A stretch of DNA of 45,253 nucleotides from an uncultured Planctomycetaceae bacterium (GTDB lineage Bacteria > Planctomycetota > Planctomycetia > Pirellulales > UBA1268). The position numbers and the translations under genes are program-made. The number at the start of each line of letters is the position of its first letter. Positions within the stretch are counted from its first letter, which is position 1. The notes under the pieces are model-generated. The model was not told where the DNA came from. It saw nothing but the letters and a program-made list of their open reading frames with translations, and made no database searches. Location of the stretch: contig CAJBCV010000273.1 of assembly GCA_903951635.1 (NCBI GenBank), positions 1 through 45,253 of the forward strand, given 5' to 3'. Shown piece by piece: positions 7,145-14,829 of this stretch.

Positions 7145-9255
7145 AGCACCCCCAAGCTCTCGACCCAGGAGCAGAGCGTCTCCGTCGGCAGTCCGTCGCC
7201 GGCGAGATCGGGCAGGAGGCCGACCGGATACCCGGCCGCCTCGAGGCGACGCCGGTCGTCGTCGATGCGGTTCACGGCGGCACCGGGGAGCGAGCCGATG
7301 AGGACAGACCGGCTCCGCCCCGGCTCGGTCGGGGAGATCGTCGCCTGTCGCGGGAGCGTGGCATCGAGGAGAGCCACGCCGCGTACGGCAGGCCCGAGTG
7401 CCTCGGCCGCGAGCCAGGCGAAGGCCCCGCCGGCGCCGCTCCCTGCGAAGGCGATTCGCGACGGATCGATGGCCCGGCGTAACCGCAGTCCGTCGAGCGT
7501 TCGCGCGAGCGTGGCGATATCCTCGCGGCCCCACCGCTGGGGGTCGGACGACTGCGGCAACACGACGGCGACGCCATACCGTGTCGCGGCCCCCCGCCAC
7601 CGTTCGGCTTCACGCTTCAACGCTTCGTCGATCTCCGCGGCCCGGGATGGCTTGATCCCCGCCACGCCGGCGGGTTGGCCGCAGTAGACGAGCACGCCGA
7701 GGGGGGCCTGCGCCGTCGCCGCAGGGAGTACCGCCCATGCCGGTCGGACGATCTCCGCGGCACCGAGTCGCTCCACCGCGGTCGTGGCGGGATCGACCTC
7801 GGTCGTGGGCACCCCGATCGGCACGGCCGTCGGCTGCGCCGCCAGCGCCACGGGAATCGATTTCGCCTCGCCCCCCCGATCGAAGGCCACGTCGACGACC
7901 GTTCCCGCGTCGAGTCCGGAAAGAAAACCACCGAGGATGGCAGGCGACGAGACATCGAGCGACGCTGGCTCCGCCCCGCCCTCACCGGGCTGCTGGCGGA
8001 CCGACACGATCCGGTCGCCTGACACGATCCCGGCCCGGGCGGCCGGTCCGTCAGGCCAGGTCCACGCCACCGTGACGCCGGGCTTTTCGCCATCTCCTTC
8101 GGGGAGCTTTGCCGGCTCTGGGTTCCCCGCCGCGTCGGGCCCGACACGGCGGGGAACCAGACCGAGGACGGGCCGGCGCCACGGGGGAAGCATGGCGACG
8201 AGTTCGACGCGCACCGCAACACGCTTGCGGGCCTCACCCCGCTCCACGACCAGATCGAGCGTATCCCCCGCGTAGAGAGGAGCGATGGCATGCTTGAGTT
8301 CCGCCACGCGGGTCACGGCCTGTCCGCCGGCCTCAACGATCGTGTCCCCAACCCGCATTCCGGCGCGCCCGGCCGGCGAATCGGCGCGACAGGTCGCCAC
8401 CACGGGGGGCGCTGTGAAGGGATCGCGGGAGGCGTAGCCGATCCCGATGATGCCGGGGGAGAGCGTTTCCCCCGCCTGGAGTCGGGGAAGGACGCGGAGG
8501 ATGTCCTCCAAGGGAACGGCAAAACCGATCCCGGAGTCATACAACTCCGTTCCCGCCATCATCCCGGCCGTCTCGGCGGGAAGCGGTGCCAGCACCCCGA
8601 TCACCCGCCCCTCGAGATCGACAAGAGCCCCGCCGTAGTTTGCCGGCGAGACGGAGGCATCGGTCTGGACGGCCCTCCCCCAGGCCCGGTTGGTGGCCGA
8701 GAGAATCCCCACCCCGACACTCGGTTCGCTCGCACTCCAGGCCCGTCCGAGCACGAGCGTGCCCTGACCGACCGAGAGCATCGCCCGCGGCACCGCTTCC
8801 ATGACCGGCAGCGGCGGCGTCCCCGCGGGGAGATCGATCTTGAGGAGCACCAGACCACGGGCGAGATCGCGGCCGGTCACCCGGGCCACGTGCCGCACGC
8901 CTCCCGGGAGGGTGACGACGGCCTGGGTCGCGTCCTTGGGAACGGCAAATGACGTCGCCACGACCCAGCCCTCGGCCCCGACGACCAGTCCGCTCGACGG
9001 GCCCGATGCAGGGGAGGCCTCGGCCGGCCCACCGAGACCGACCTCGGAGACTCCCGCCACCTCGACTCTGACCACGGCGGGCGCCACGGCGGCGGCAGCC
9101 GCCCGGAACACGGCTTCTTCCTGGAGCCCCACGCCGTCGATGTCGTCGGCCGCCGGGCTTACGGACGACAACGCCACCGCCAGGAGCGCGATCAACCATG
9201 CCACACCGATCGCTCGGCCCGTGCCGAGCGGGTGCCCTGCCATTCGTCGCATCAT
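7141..9255 (-). CDS. Secreted HtrA-like pseudoprotease with PDZ domains and a degenerate alpha/beta-hydrolase-like C-terminus
   Basis: The 704-residue protein has a signal peptide (~1-35), a trypsin-like (S1C) fold (~48-255), a PDZ domain (~265-350), a second PDZ-like region (~362-470) and a C-terminal domain (~515-704). All three protease positions are changed: the His position is Phe103 (VVATSFAV for ILTNxHVV), the Asp is Gly134 (DLARGLVLL) and the Ser is Tyr207 (SPANYGGAL for NPGNSGGAL). The C-terminal domain resembles dienelactone-hydrolase-type folds. Its nucleophile elbow reads G-S-G-A-G-G, so the serine of G-x-S-x-G is Gly607. I infer a binding rather than a cleaving role. It overlaps the preceding gene by ATGA and the following one by GTGA. 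Confidence 0.85.
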   Translation of the reverse strand: MMRRMAGHPLGTGRAIGVAWLIALLAVALSSVSPAADDIDGVGLQEEAVFRAAAAAVAPAVVRVEVAGVSEVGLGGPAEASPASGPSSGLVVGAEGWVVATSFAVPKDATQAVVTLPGGVRHVARVTGRDLARGLVLLKIDLPAGTPPLPVMEAVPRAMLSVGQGTLVLGRAWSASEPSVGVGILSATNRAWGRAVQTDASVSPANYGGALVDLEGRVIGVLAPLPAETAGMMAGTELYDSGIGFAVPLEDILRVLPRLQAGETLSPGIIGIGYASRDPFTAPPVVATCRADSPAGRAGMRVGDTIVEAGGQAVTRVAELKHAIAPLYAGDTLDLVVERGEARKRVAVRVELVAMLPPWRRPVLGLVPRRVGPDAAGNPEPAKLPEGDGEKPGVTVAWTWPDGPAARAGIVSGDRIVSVRQQPGEGGAEPASLDVSSPAILGGFLSGLDAGTVVDVAFDRGGEAKSIPVALAAQPTAVPIGVPTTEVDPATTAVERLGAAEIVRPAWAVLPAATAQAPLGVLVYCGQPAGVAGIKPSRAAEIDEALKREAERWRGAATRYGVAVVLPQSSDPQRWGREDIATLARTLDGLRLRRAIDPSRIAFAGSGAGGAFAWLAAEALGPAVRGVALLDATLPRQATISPTEPGRSRSVLIGSLPGAAVNRIDDDRRRLEAAGYPVGLLPDLAGDGLPTETLCSWVESLGVL

Positions 9256-10337
9256 GGTTTCCTGCCTGCCTGCGGCTTCGGACCGAGATCACATTCGACG
9301 ATGCTGCCGTCCCGGATCACCGCCACCCGGACCGGATCCCCGTCAGCGAGGCCCGCCAGCGCCTGCTGGACCGCCGCGCGCGACGCCACGGAGCGGCCGT
9401 TGACGGCGACGAGCAGATCGTCGGCGCGCAGGCCGGCCCTGGCGGCTGATGAGCCGTCGCGGATGCTCTCCACGAACGGGGGCGTCTTGTCGAGCAGATC
9501 GGGGACAAGAACGATCCCGAGGAGCGCCACGTCGTAGGGGAGCCCGTCGGGATCGGGAGTTGGCGGCGATAGTTCGCTCCCGGCACCGAGCACGTTCCGG
9601 TAGCCGCGGGCCACCTCGTCGATCGGCAGCGCGTAGTTGAGCCAGACGCCGGTCGCGGTCGCCCGCAATTCCTTCCCGAGCATGCCGACCAAGCGCCCCC
9701 GCCAGTCGACAAGCGCCCCCCCGGCCGAGCCCGGATTGCTCGTCGTGCAGTCGAGGATGTAGACGTCGCCCCGGTAGGGAGCTTCGTGGGCCCCGCGACG
9801 GGCCTCGAGCGGGACAATGGCGGCAACGACCCCATGCTGGGCACTCACCCGCTCGTCGCCGACCGCCACACCGAACAGATTCGAAAGGGCGAACACCCTG
9901 GTTCCGACCGACACTCCCGCCGCGGGCTTGCCTGCCTCGCCCGCAGGTGGCGGATCGGACGGCGGGAGTTCGTAAAAGGGGAGCTCCTCGCCGGCGATCG
10001 ACAGCACCGCCAACTCCCGCCGTGGGTCGGCCCCCAGCAGCGTGGCCGGATACCGTCGGCCATCATCGAGCACGCAGTCTATTCCATCGGAATCGAGCAC
10101 CGTGCTGAGGACCGTGACGATGTGCCCCTGGGGGCTGACGAGGATCCCCGTTTGATAGGCCTCGAGCCCGCGCACCCCCCCTGCCCCGTAGAGCTTCACG
10201 ACGCGTCTGGCGCCGCCGGCGATCGTCTCTTCGGGCGTCGCGCCCCACGTCGCGGCACCGACCGTGGCCGTCATCAGGAAAGCCAGCACCGCCCACCGCC
10301 GCGTCGCGGCCATCGCGTGCATCGGACAGGCTGTCAT
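9252..10337 (-). CDS. Secreted HtrA-like pseudoprotease with one PDZ domain
   Basis: The 361-residue protein has a signal peptide (~1-33), an S1C trypsin-like domain (~36-235) and a C-terminal PDZ domain (~262-350, with AARAGLRADDLLVAVNG). The catalytic triad is not conserved: the His position is Ser78 (GHIVTVLSTV), the Asp is Glu108 (DPRRELAVL) and the Ser is Ala205 (SNPGSAGGAL). The surrounding fold residues are kept, so this is a true family member that should not cleave peptides. The changes differ from those in the neighbouring pseudoprotease, which suggests independent loss or divergence after duplication. Start and stop each overlap a neighbour by four bases (ATGA), so the two pseudoproteases and the intact protease upstream should be made together. 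Confidence 0.85.
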   Translation of the reverse strand: MTACPMHAMAATRRWAVLAFLMTATVGAATWGATPEETIAGGARRVVKLYGAGGVRGLEAYQTGILVSPQGHIVTVLSTVLDSDGIDCVLDDGRRYPATLLGADPRRELAVLSIAGEELPFYELPPSDPPPAGEAGKPAAGVSVGTRVFALSNLFGVAVGDERVSAQHGVVAAIVPLEARRGAHEAPYRGDVYILDCTTSNPGSAGGALVDWRGRLVGMLGKELRATATGVWLNYALPIDEVARGYRNVLGAGSELSPPTPDPDGLPYDVALLGIVLVPDLLDKTPPFVESIRDGSSAARAGLRADDLLVAVNGRSVASRAAVQQALAGLADGDPVRVAVIRDGSIVECDLGPKPQAGRKP

Positions 10338-12298
10338 GTCGTCCCTCCGTCGGCAGGCGTGTCGGCGTCCGGATCCGTGCCGCTCGCGGCGGGCGGCTCG
10401 ACGTCGATCCGCTCGATGCGAAACCTCCCGAACACCTCGTCCCCATGGCGCACCTCCATCGCCGTCGGCAAGCCTTCGCCGGGGCTGAAGCGGACTTCAC
10501 ACGGATCGGCATCGGGGGTGGGCCAGAGATCGATGCCGAGGACGAAGCCATCATCGGCGACGAGGAATCTCCCTTCGACCGACGCCGCAGCGGTATCGAG
10601 CACATCGACGAGTCGGGCACCGCCGGGGGTGCCCGGAGCAGCGGTCACATCCCCCGCGCCCCCCGGCGCTCCGCTGTGTGGATCCGAGTCCCAGTGGGGA
10701 ACGGTGCCCCAATAGGTCGTTCTCCCGAGCGCTCCAGGTCCCTCGCGGAGGAGGCGCCGCCAGAGGACGAGCGCTGCAAGCAAGCCTCCGCTTCCCGGCG
10801 GGGCCGGCGTGGCATCAAGCTCGCCCGTGGCATCGATCGAACTGGTCCCCGTCGGCAGGTCGATCGTCGCACGCTGATCGGAGAGTTCGATCCGGAACGG
10901 CTGCCCCTTCTCGAGACGCCCCGACACCACCCAAGGGGCATCGCCGGCAGGGAAAGGATGCCTGGCCGCCACACTCCGCGCAACCCGATCCCGCTCGACG
11001 ACGTTGAAATGGAAGTTCGTGAATCCGTTCCGCGGCTCATAGAGCCCGGCAAGCGGCGGAGGGAGCACGACCTCCGGCTGCTTTCCACCGCCGTGGGGGG
11101 CGGGATCGCCGGGGCGGCCGGGGCGTTTCCCCTCGCCGTCGTCACCCGGTCCCCCTGGCGGCTTCTCGGGCCCCTCGGCCTCGGCGCCGCCGGAGACGAT
11201 CTTTGCCAATTCGCCGGAGGTGTGGAGGCCGGCGAGCCGCACGAGGACCTCGCGACGGCGTCCGGAACGACGGTAGGCCAACGGCACCCGCCACCCGGCA
11301 GGGAGCGTGCCGAGGATGTTCTTGAGCGCGTTGACGGTCCGCACGGGCCGGCCCGCCAGCGCCACCACCTCGTCGTCATACCGCAGCCCACGCCGGTAGG
11401 CATCGGAGGATTCGAGGATGTCGGAGACGACCACCCGCCCGTCGTCAGCCGTCGCGACGGTCGCTCCGAGCGTGGCATGATCGACGAGGCGTCCACCTTT
11501 GAGGCAGCCGAGAAACTGGCGGAGTTGGTTCGAGGAAATGGCGTAGCCGACGCCGACATTCACCCGTCCCCGCTTCTCGAACGAGGCCCGGCCGTTGACC
11601 CCAATCACCCGTCCCTCCGCGTCGAACAGCCCGCCCCCGGAATTGCCGGGATTGATGGCGGCGTCGACCTGGAGGCAATCGGCGTATTCGAGGATCGTCC
11701 CGGCCGGGAATTGGTACCGACGCGTCCCGGAGACGATGCCAGCGCTAATCGAGGGGCGGAGGTCGGTGGCGAGGAGAAACGGGTTGCCCGCCGCGAAGCA
11801 GAAATCCCCCACCTCGACCAGATCGCTGTCGGCGAGTTCCGCGAACGGGAAGTCGTCGCGGCCGACGAGTTTGACCAGCGCCACATCCCCCGTCGGGTCG
11901 AGTCCGACGAGGACGGCGTCATAGAGTTTGCCGTCGGAAAGGCCGCACTTCATCGCCACGCCGGCCGGTTGGACGACGTGGAAGTTCGTGAGGGCGTAGC
12001 CGTCGGCGCTGACGAGCACCCCCGAGCCCCCCCCCGCTTCACCCGCGAAGATCGCCACGGCCGCTCTCGCCCCCCGCGCGATCGCCTCGATCCGCGCCTG
12101 CTCCGCGGCCCGCACCGCCGGAGGGATCTCGGCCGCCGGAATGTCGTTCGTGGGAAGAAGCGTGATGGCCCACACGACGCCCCACGCGGCGATCCGGACG
12201 ATCTCCGTCATCGAGCGGGCCGCCGTTTCACACCGCCGGTTGCACCGACAGCGCGGCCCCCACGACACCCCGTTCCGTCGCAGAAAGCTCGAGTTCAT
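10334..12298 (-). CDS. HtrA/DegP-like S1C serine protease with PDZ domain
   Basis: This is the intact member of three adjacent trypsin-like proteins. His107 (ALTNFHVV), Asp138 (DPTGDVALVKL) and Ser220 (INPGNSGGGL) form the expected triad. A PDZ domain follows (~275-357), then a Gly/Pro-rich linker (~375-420) and a C-terminal beta-rich region of ~230 residues that I do not recognise. I chose ATG 12298, which overlaps the upstream stop as ATGA (654 residues). The most signal-like hydrophobic stretch begins at Met30 (MTEIVRIAAWGVVWAITLL), so an internal start at 12211 is possible, but it has no ribosome site. The family degrades or holds misfolded periplasmic proteins; PDZ domains bind exposed C-termini. 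Confidence 0.9.
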   Translation of the reverse strand: MNSSFLRRNGVSWGPRCRCNRRCETAARSMTEIVRIAAWGVVWAITLLPTNDIPAAEIPPAVRAAEQARIEAIARGARAAVAIFAGEAGGGSGVLVSADGYALTNFHVVQPAGVAMKCGLSDGKLYDAVLVGLDPTGDVALVKLVGRDDFPFAELADSDLVEVGDFCFAAGNPFLLATDLRPSISAGIVSGTRRYQFPAGTILEYADCLQVDAAINPGNSGGGLFDAEGRVIGVNGRASFEKRGRVNVGVGYAISSNQLRQFLGCLKGGRLVDHATLGATVATADDGRVVVSDILESSDAYRRGLRYDDEVVALAGRPVRTVNALKNILGTLPAGWRVPLAYRRSGRRREVLVRLAGLHTSGELAKIVSGGAEAEGPEKPPGGPGDDGEGKRPGRPGDPAPHGGGKQPEVVLPPPLAGLYEPRNGFTNFHFNVVERDRVARSVAARHPFPAGDAPWVVSGRLEKGQPFRIELSDQRATIDLPTGTSSIDATGELDATPAPPGSGGLLAALVLWRRLLREGPGALGRTTYWGTVPHWDSDPHSGAPGGAGDVTAAPGTPGGARLVDVLDTAAASVEGRFLVADDGFVLGIDLWPTPDADPCEVRFSPGEGLPTAMEVRHGDEVFGRFRIERIDVEPPAASGTDPDADTPADGGTT

Positions 12299-13683
12299 TG
12301 TTCGACCGCCGGGGAGGTGAAACGGATCGGGCAACCGGCATCGGAAGCGCTGACGAAGTCGACGGTCACGCCCAAGCGACGTCCTCCGGCCACATCGACA
12401 TCGATCGGAATCCCCTCGGCCGCTCCAGGCTCGGAAGAAACGGCGTCGACCCGTCGGCGGAACACCTCCCGGTCATCCACCATGACGACCACCTCGGAGC
12501 CTCCCACCGCCCGTCCGCCACCGGCCGGAGCGATCGTTGCCCGGAACCGGCGCCCCTCCGGCGGCAGTCGCCAGACGGCCTGCGTTCGTGGGCGGATCAC
12601 GAGTCCGGGACGGGCACCTCCGTCTCCCGCAGCGACGGCCCGCGGCGCGAAGTACGAGGCCAGCCCGGGAACACGCGCCAGTTCACCGAACCACGGCTCG
12701 ACGTCGAGACGCTCCGGAGCCAGCCCGATCAACGACATCGTCCGCCCCGCCGCCCAATCGAGCCTCACGACCGCATCCCCGGGGAGGCTGATGTCGCCGT
12801 CGAGGAGAAGCTTTTCCGCGCTCCAGACGATCTGCCCGGCCCGCAGCGCCCCTCCCACGAGATCGACCGCCACGGAGGCCACGGGCTTCCCGCCCCCCCC
12901 GCGCTTCGTGGCCGGATCTCCGCGGAGCCAATGGATGCCAATCACCTTCGAACGCCTGACGGGGATCGTCTCCTCGTCGAGGACGACCGTGATCGATTCC
13001 GGCCCGACCGATTTGATCGCGCACTCGACGAACTCGTGGGCGGAAGCGGTGCCGACGACGAGGAGATCGCTTTCGATGGTCTCGGGAAGCGCCGACAACC
13101 AGGCGCCGCCGGGCGTCTGGGCATCGTCATCGGCCTGCCGCCAGGCGACGCTGCGGATCTTCGCGACCGGAATCTCCCCCCGGCCGTCCGGACGGATGAG
13201 CGTTAAGACGGTGCCGTCCCAGGCGAGGTCATCACCTTCGATCCACGATCCATCGACGAGCGCGACCCGCACCCGACCGGCCGTTGTCCTCGGAGGTGAC
13301 TCCCGCTCCACAAGACGGACGGTGTCGATCGGCACGCTCCGTTCCTGCCCGGCGGCATCGATCCGCAACCCGGCACCGTCGAGCGCCACAAGTGTGCCCG
13401 ACGCGGTCCCTCCGTCGGTCTGCTCGATTCGAAGCGAAAGGGGTTCCCCCGCGCCGACATTCCCCCCCGCCACAACGCCCATCCACAGGGCGCCCCAGAC
13501 GGCGCGCCAGACGGCGCCCCAGACGGCGCCCCAGACCAGACTCCGGAGCGATCGTCCCCCCGGCGGGCTCCACCGGAAGCGTGGGCCCCCGGGGAGCGAG
13601 GACGTCGTCGGGGATGGTGTCTGCATCGAATGCCTCGGTTCCGCGGCAGGGGAGTGGTCTGACGCTCGGCCTGCCCCGGTCAT
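12295..13683 (-). CDS. Secreted or anchored NPCBM-like domain protein
   Basis: ATG 13683 overlaps the previous stop as ATGA and gives 462 residues; a longer open frame upstream reads into the neighbouring gene and is arginine-rich nonsense. A hydrophobic stretch at ~49-72 (VWGAVWGAVWRAVWGALW and on) is the likely signal or anchor. The middle (~85-310) alternates short beta-like strands with no domain I can name. The last ~130 residues resemble the NPCBM (novel putative carbohydrate-binding module) family, with VVVMVDDREVFRRRV and VDVAGGRRLGVTVDF. Such modules are frequent in planctomycete secreted proteins. The assignment is by pattern only. The gene lies between a helical secreted protein and the intact protease. 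Confidence 0.7.
   Translation of the reverse strand: MTGAGRASDHSPAAEPRHSMQTPSPTTSSLPGGPRFRWSPPGGRSLRSLVWGAVWGAVWRAVWGALWMGVVAGGNVGAGEPLSLRIEQTDGGTASGTLVALDGAGLRIDAAGQERSVPIDTVRLVERESPPRTTAGRVRVALVDGSWIEGDDLAWDGTVLTLIRPDGRGEIPVAKIRSVAWRQADDDAQTPGGAWLSALPETIESDLLVVGTASAHEFVECAIKSVGPESITVVLDEETIPVRRSKVIGIHWLRGDPATKRGGGGKPVASVAVDLVGGALRAGQIVWSAEKLLLDGDISLPGDAVVRLDWAAGRTMSLIGLAPERLDVEPWFGELARVPGLASYFAPRAVAAGDGGARPGLVIRPRTQAVWRLPPEGRRFRATIAPAGGGRAVGGSEVVVMVDDREVFRRRVDAVSSEPGAAEGIPIDVDVAGGRRLGVTVDFVSASDAGCPIRFTSPAVEQ
13489..13536 (-). repeat. Four 12-base tandem repeats inside the signal/anchor segment
   Basis: The unit GGCGCCCCAGAC occurs at 13489-13500, 13513-13524 and 13525-13536 without change, and at 13501-13512 with one change. 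Read on the minus strand each unit encodes V-W-G-A (V-W-R-A once), so the array builds the hydrophobic core of the NPCBM-like protein's signal or anchor helix. Copy number could change in frame by slippage. Confidence 0.9.
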
Positions 13684-14819
13684 GGAGTCGCCTCGCCGGC
13701 GGCGAGTCGCTTGAAGTATTGCTCGATCGCTTCCCGGTAGTGGGCCGGGAACTCGCGGCCGATCTGCTGCAGGGCCTGCTCGCGCTCGTGGGGAGGGAGG
13801 TTGCCCCAGCCCTCGCCGTCGCCGAGATCGCGCCGCGTCACCTCGCCGGCCCCCTGGCCGCCGGCGATGCGGCTGTCGTCCATCGGCTTGCCGTTCCCCG
13901 AGTTGCCAGACCCGGGCGCGCCACCGCCGCCGGACTGCTGATTCTGCTTTTCTTCGATGGCGGCGATCAACTTGTCGAGCGACTCGATCACCCCATCCTG
14001 AACCTGCCGGGTGACCGGCCCGGCACGCCCCTGACCGAGCCGGCGAGTGATGTCGCGCATTCGCCTGGCGATGTGATCGAGCGACTCCTCCTCGAGTCCC
14101 GTCATGTCGGCCCTCAGGAGCCTCGCGACCCGCTCGTAGCGGACGGGAATCTCGCTCGACCGCTCGAGCAACCGCTCGAGCGAGGCGATGCAGTCGTCGG
14201 CCCGCAGCAACCAGTGCTGGCAGGCCGCCGTGTGGAAGAGGAGCGAGGCCGGATCGACGACCGCCTCCGGCTCGAGCCCGGCAAGGACGACCAAACCGTC
14301 GTCGAAGCGTTCCTGCCGGACCAGTTCCCGCCCCAACCAGAGCCGCACGACCCCCCGCTCGAAAGCGTCGGTGGCCTCGTCGGCGACCCAGGCCGGCAGG
14401 GCTGCCGCCGTCACCGGCGGGACTCCCGGCGTGGCCGGCACGACGGCGAGCACCGGCAGGCAGCGAGGGTCGGCCTCGGCGACGGCCCCCATGACGACAT
14501 CGAGGCGGTCGAAGGCGGGATCGGCGCCCCGCTCTCCCCACAAGGCGAGCGCCGCCTGACGCCGCTCCGGCGGGAGGCCGGAGCGTTCGAGCCAGGCTTG
14601 GAGCGACTGCTCGACGTCTTCACGGGAGGGGATCTTCCACGTCGGGGGCTTGGCGAGATCCGCGCCATCCGCGGCGGCAGGCACCGGCGGAGCCGGGGTG
14701 TCGTCGGCGCCCACGGCGGCAGATCCGACGGCGATCATCACGAGAGCCTGGACCCCGAGCCAAGACGCACGGGCAGCCGAGGCCGCCGTGATCGCCGCGT
14801 TCCAGGTTGATGCCTTCAT
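13680..14819 (-). CDS. Secreted helical (TPR-like) protein of unknown function
   Basis: The 379-residue protein has a long N-terminal signal (~1-38, ending GSAAVGA). Next comes a mostly helical region with TPR-like spacing (~60-260), including VRLWLGRELVRQERFDDGLVVLAGL and FHTAACQHWLLRADDCIASLERLLE as consecutive helices. A Gln/Gly/Ser-rich linker (~290-325) leads to a conserved-looking tail, WGNLPPHEREQALQQIG then FPAHYREAIEQYFKRLA. I know this tail from planctomycete proteins found beside BatA/VWA clusters, without an assigned function. It starts 10 bases after the coiled-coil gene stop and overlaps the NPCBM-like gene by ATGA. A structural or adaptor role is an inference from context. Confidence 0.75.
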   Translation of the reverse strand: MKASTWNAAITAASAARASWLGVQALVMIAVGSAAVGADDTPAPPVPAAADGADLAKPPTWKIPSREDVEQSLQAWLERSGLPPERRQAALALWGERGADPAFDRLDVVMGAVAEADPRCLPVLAVVPATPGVPPVTAAALPAWVADEATDAFERGVVRLWLGRELVRQERFDDGLVVLAGLEPEAVVDPASLLFHTAACQHWLLRADDCIASLERLLERSSEIPVRYERVARLLRADMTGLEEESLDHIARRMRDITRRLGQGRAGPVTRQVQDGVIESLDKLIAAIEEKQNQQSGGGGAPGSGNSGNGKPMDDSRIAGGQGAGEVTRRDLGDGEGWGNLPPHEREQALQQIGREFPAHYREAIEQYFKRLAAGEATP

Positions 14820-14829
14820 CGCTTGCCCC

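Noticed and set aside
10445..13714. Open frame of about 1,090 codons opposite the intact HtrA and NPCBM-like genes
   Set aside because: It is Arg/Pro/Ser-rich with no fold-like pattern, and it spans two convincing genes on the other strand.
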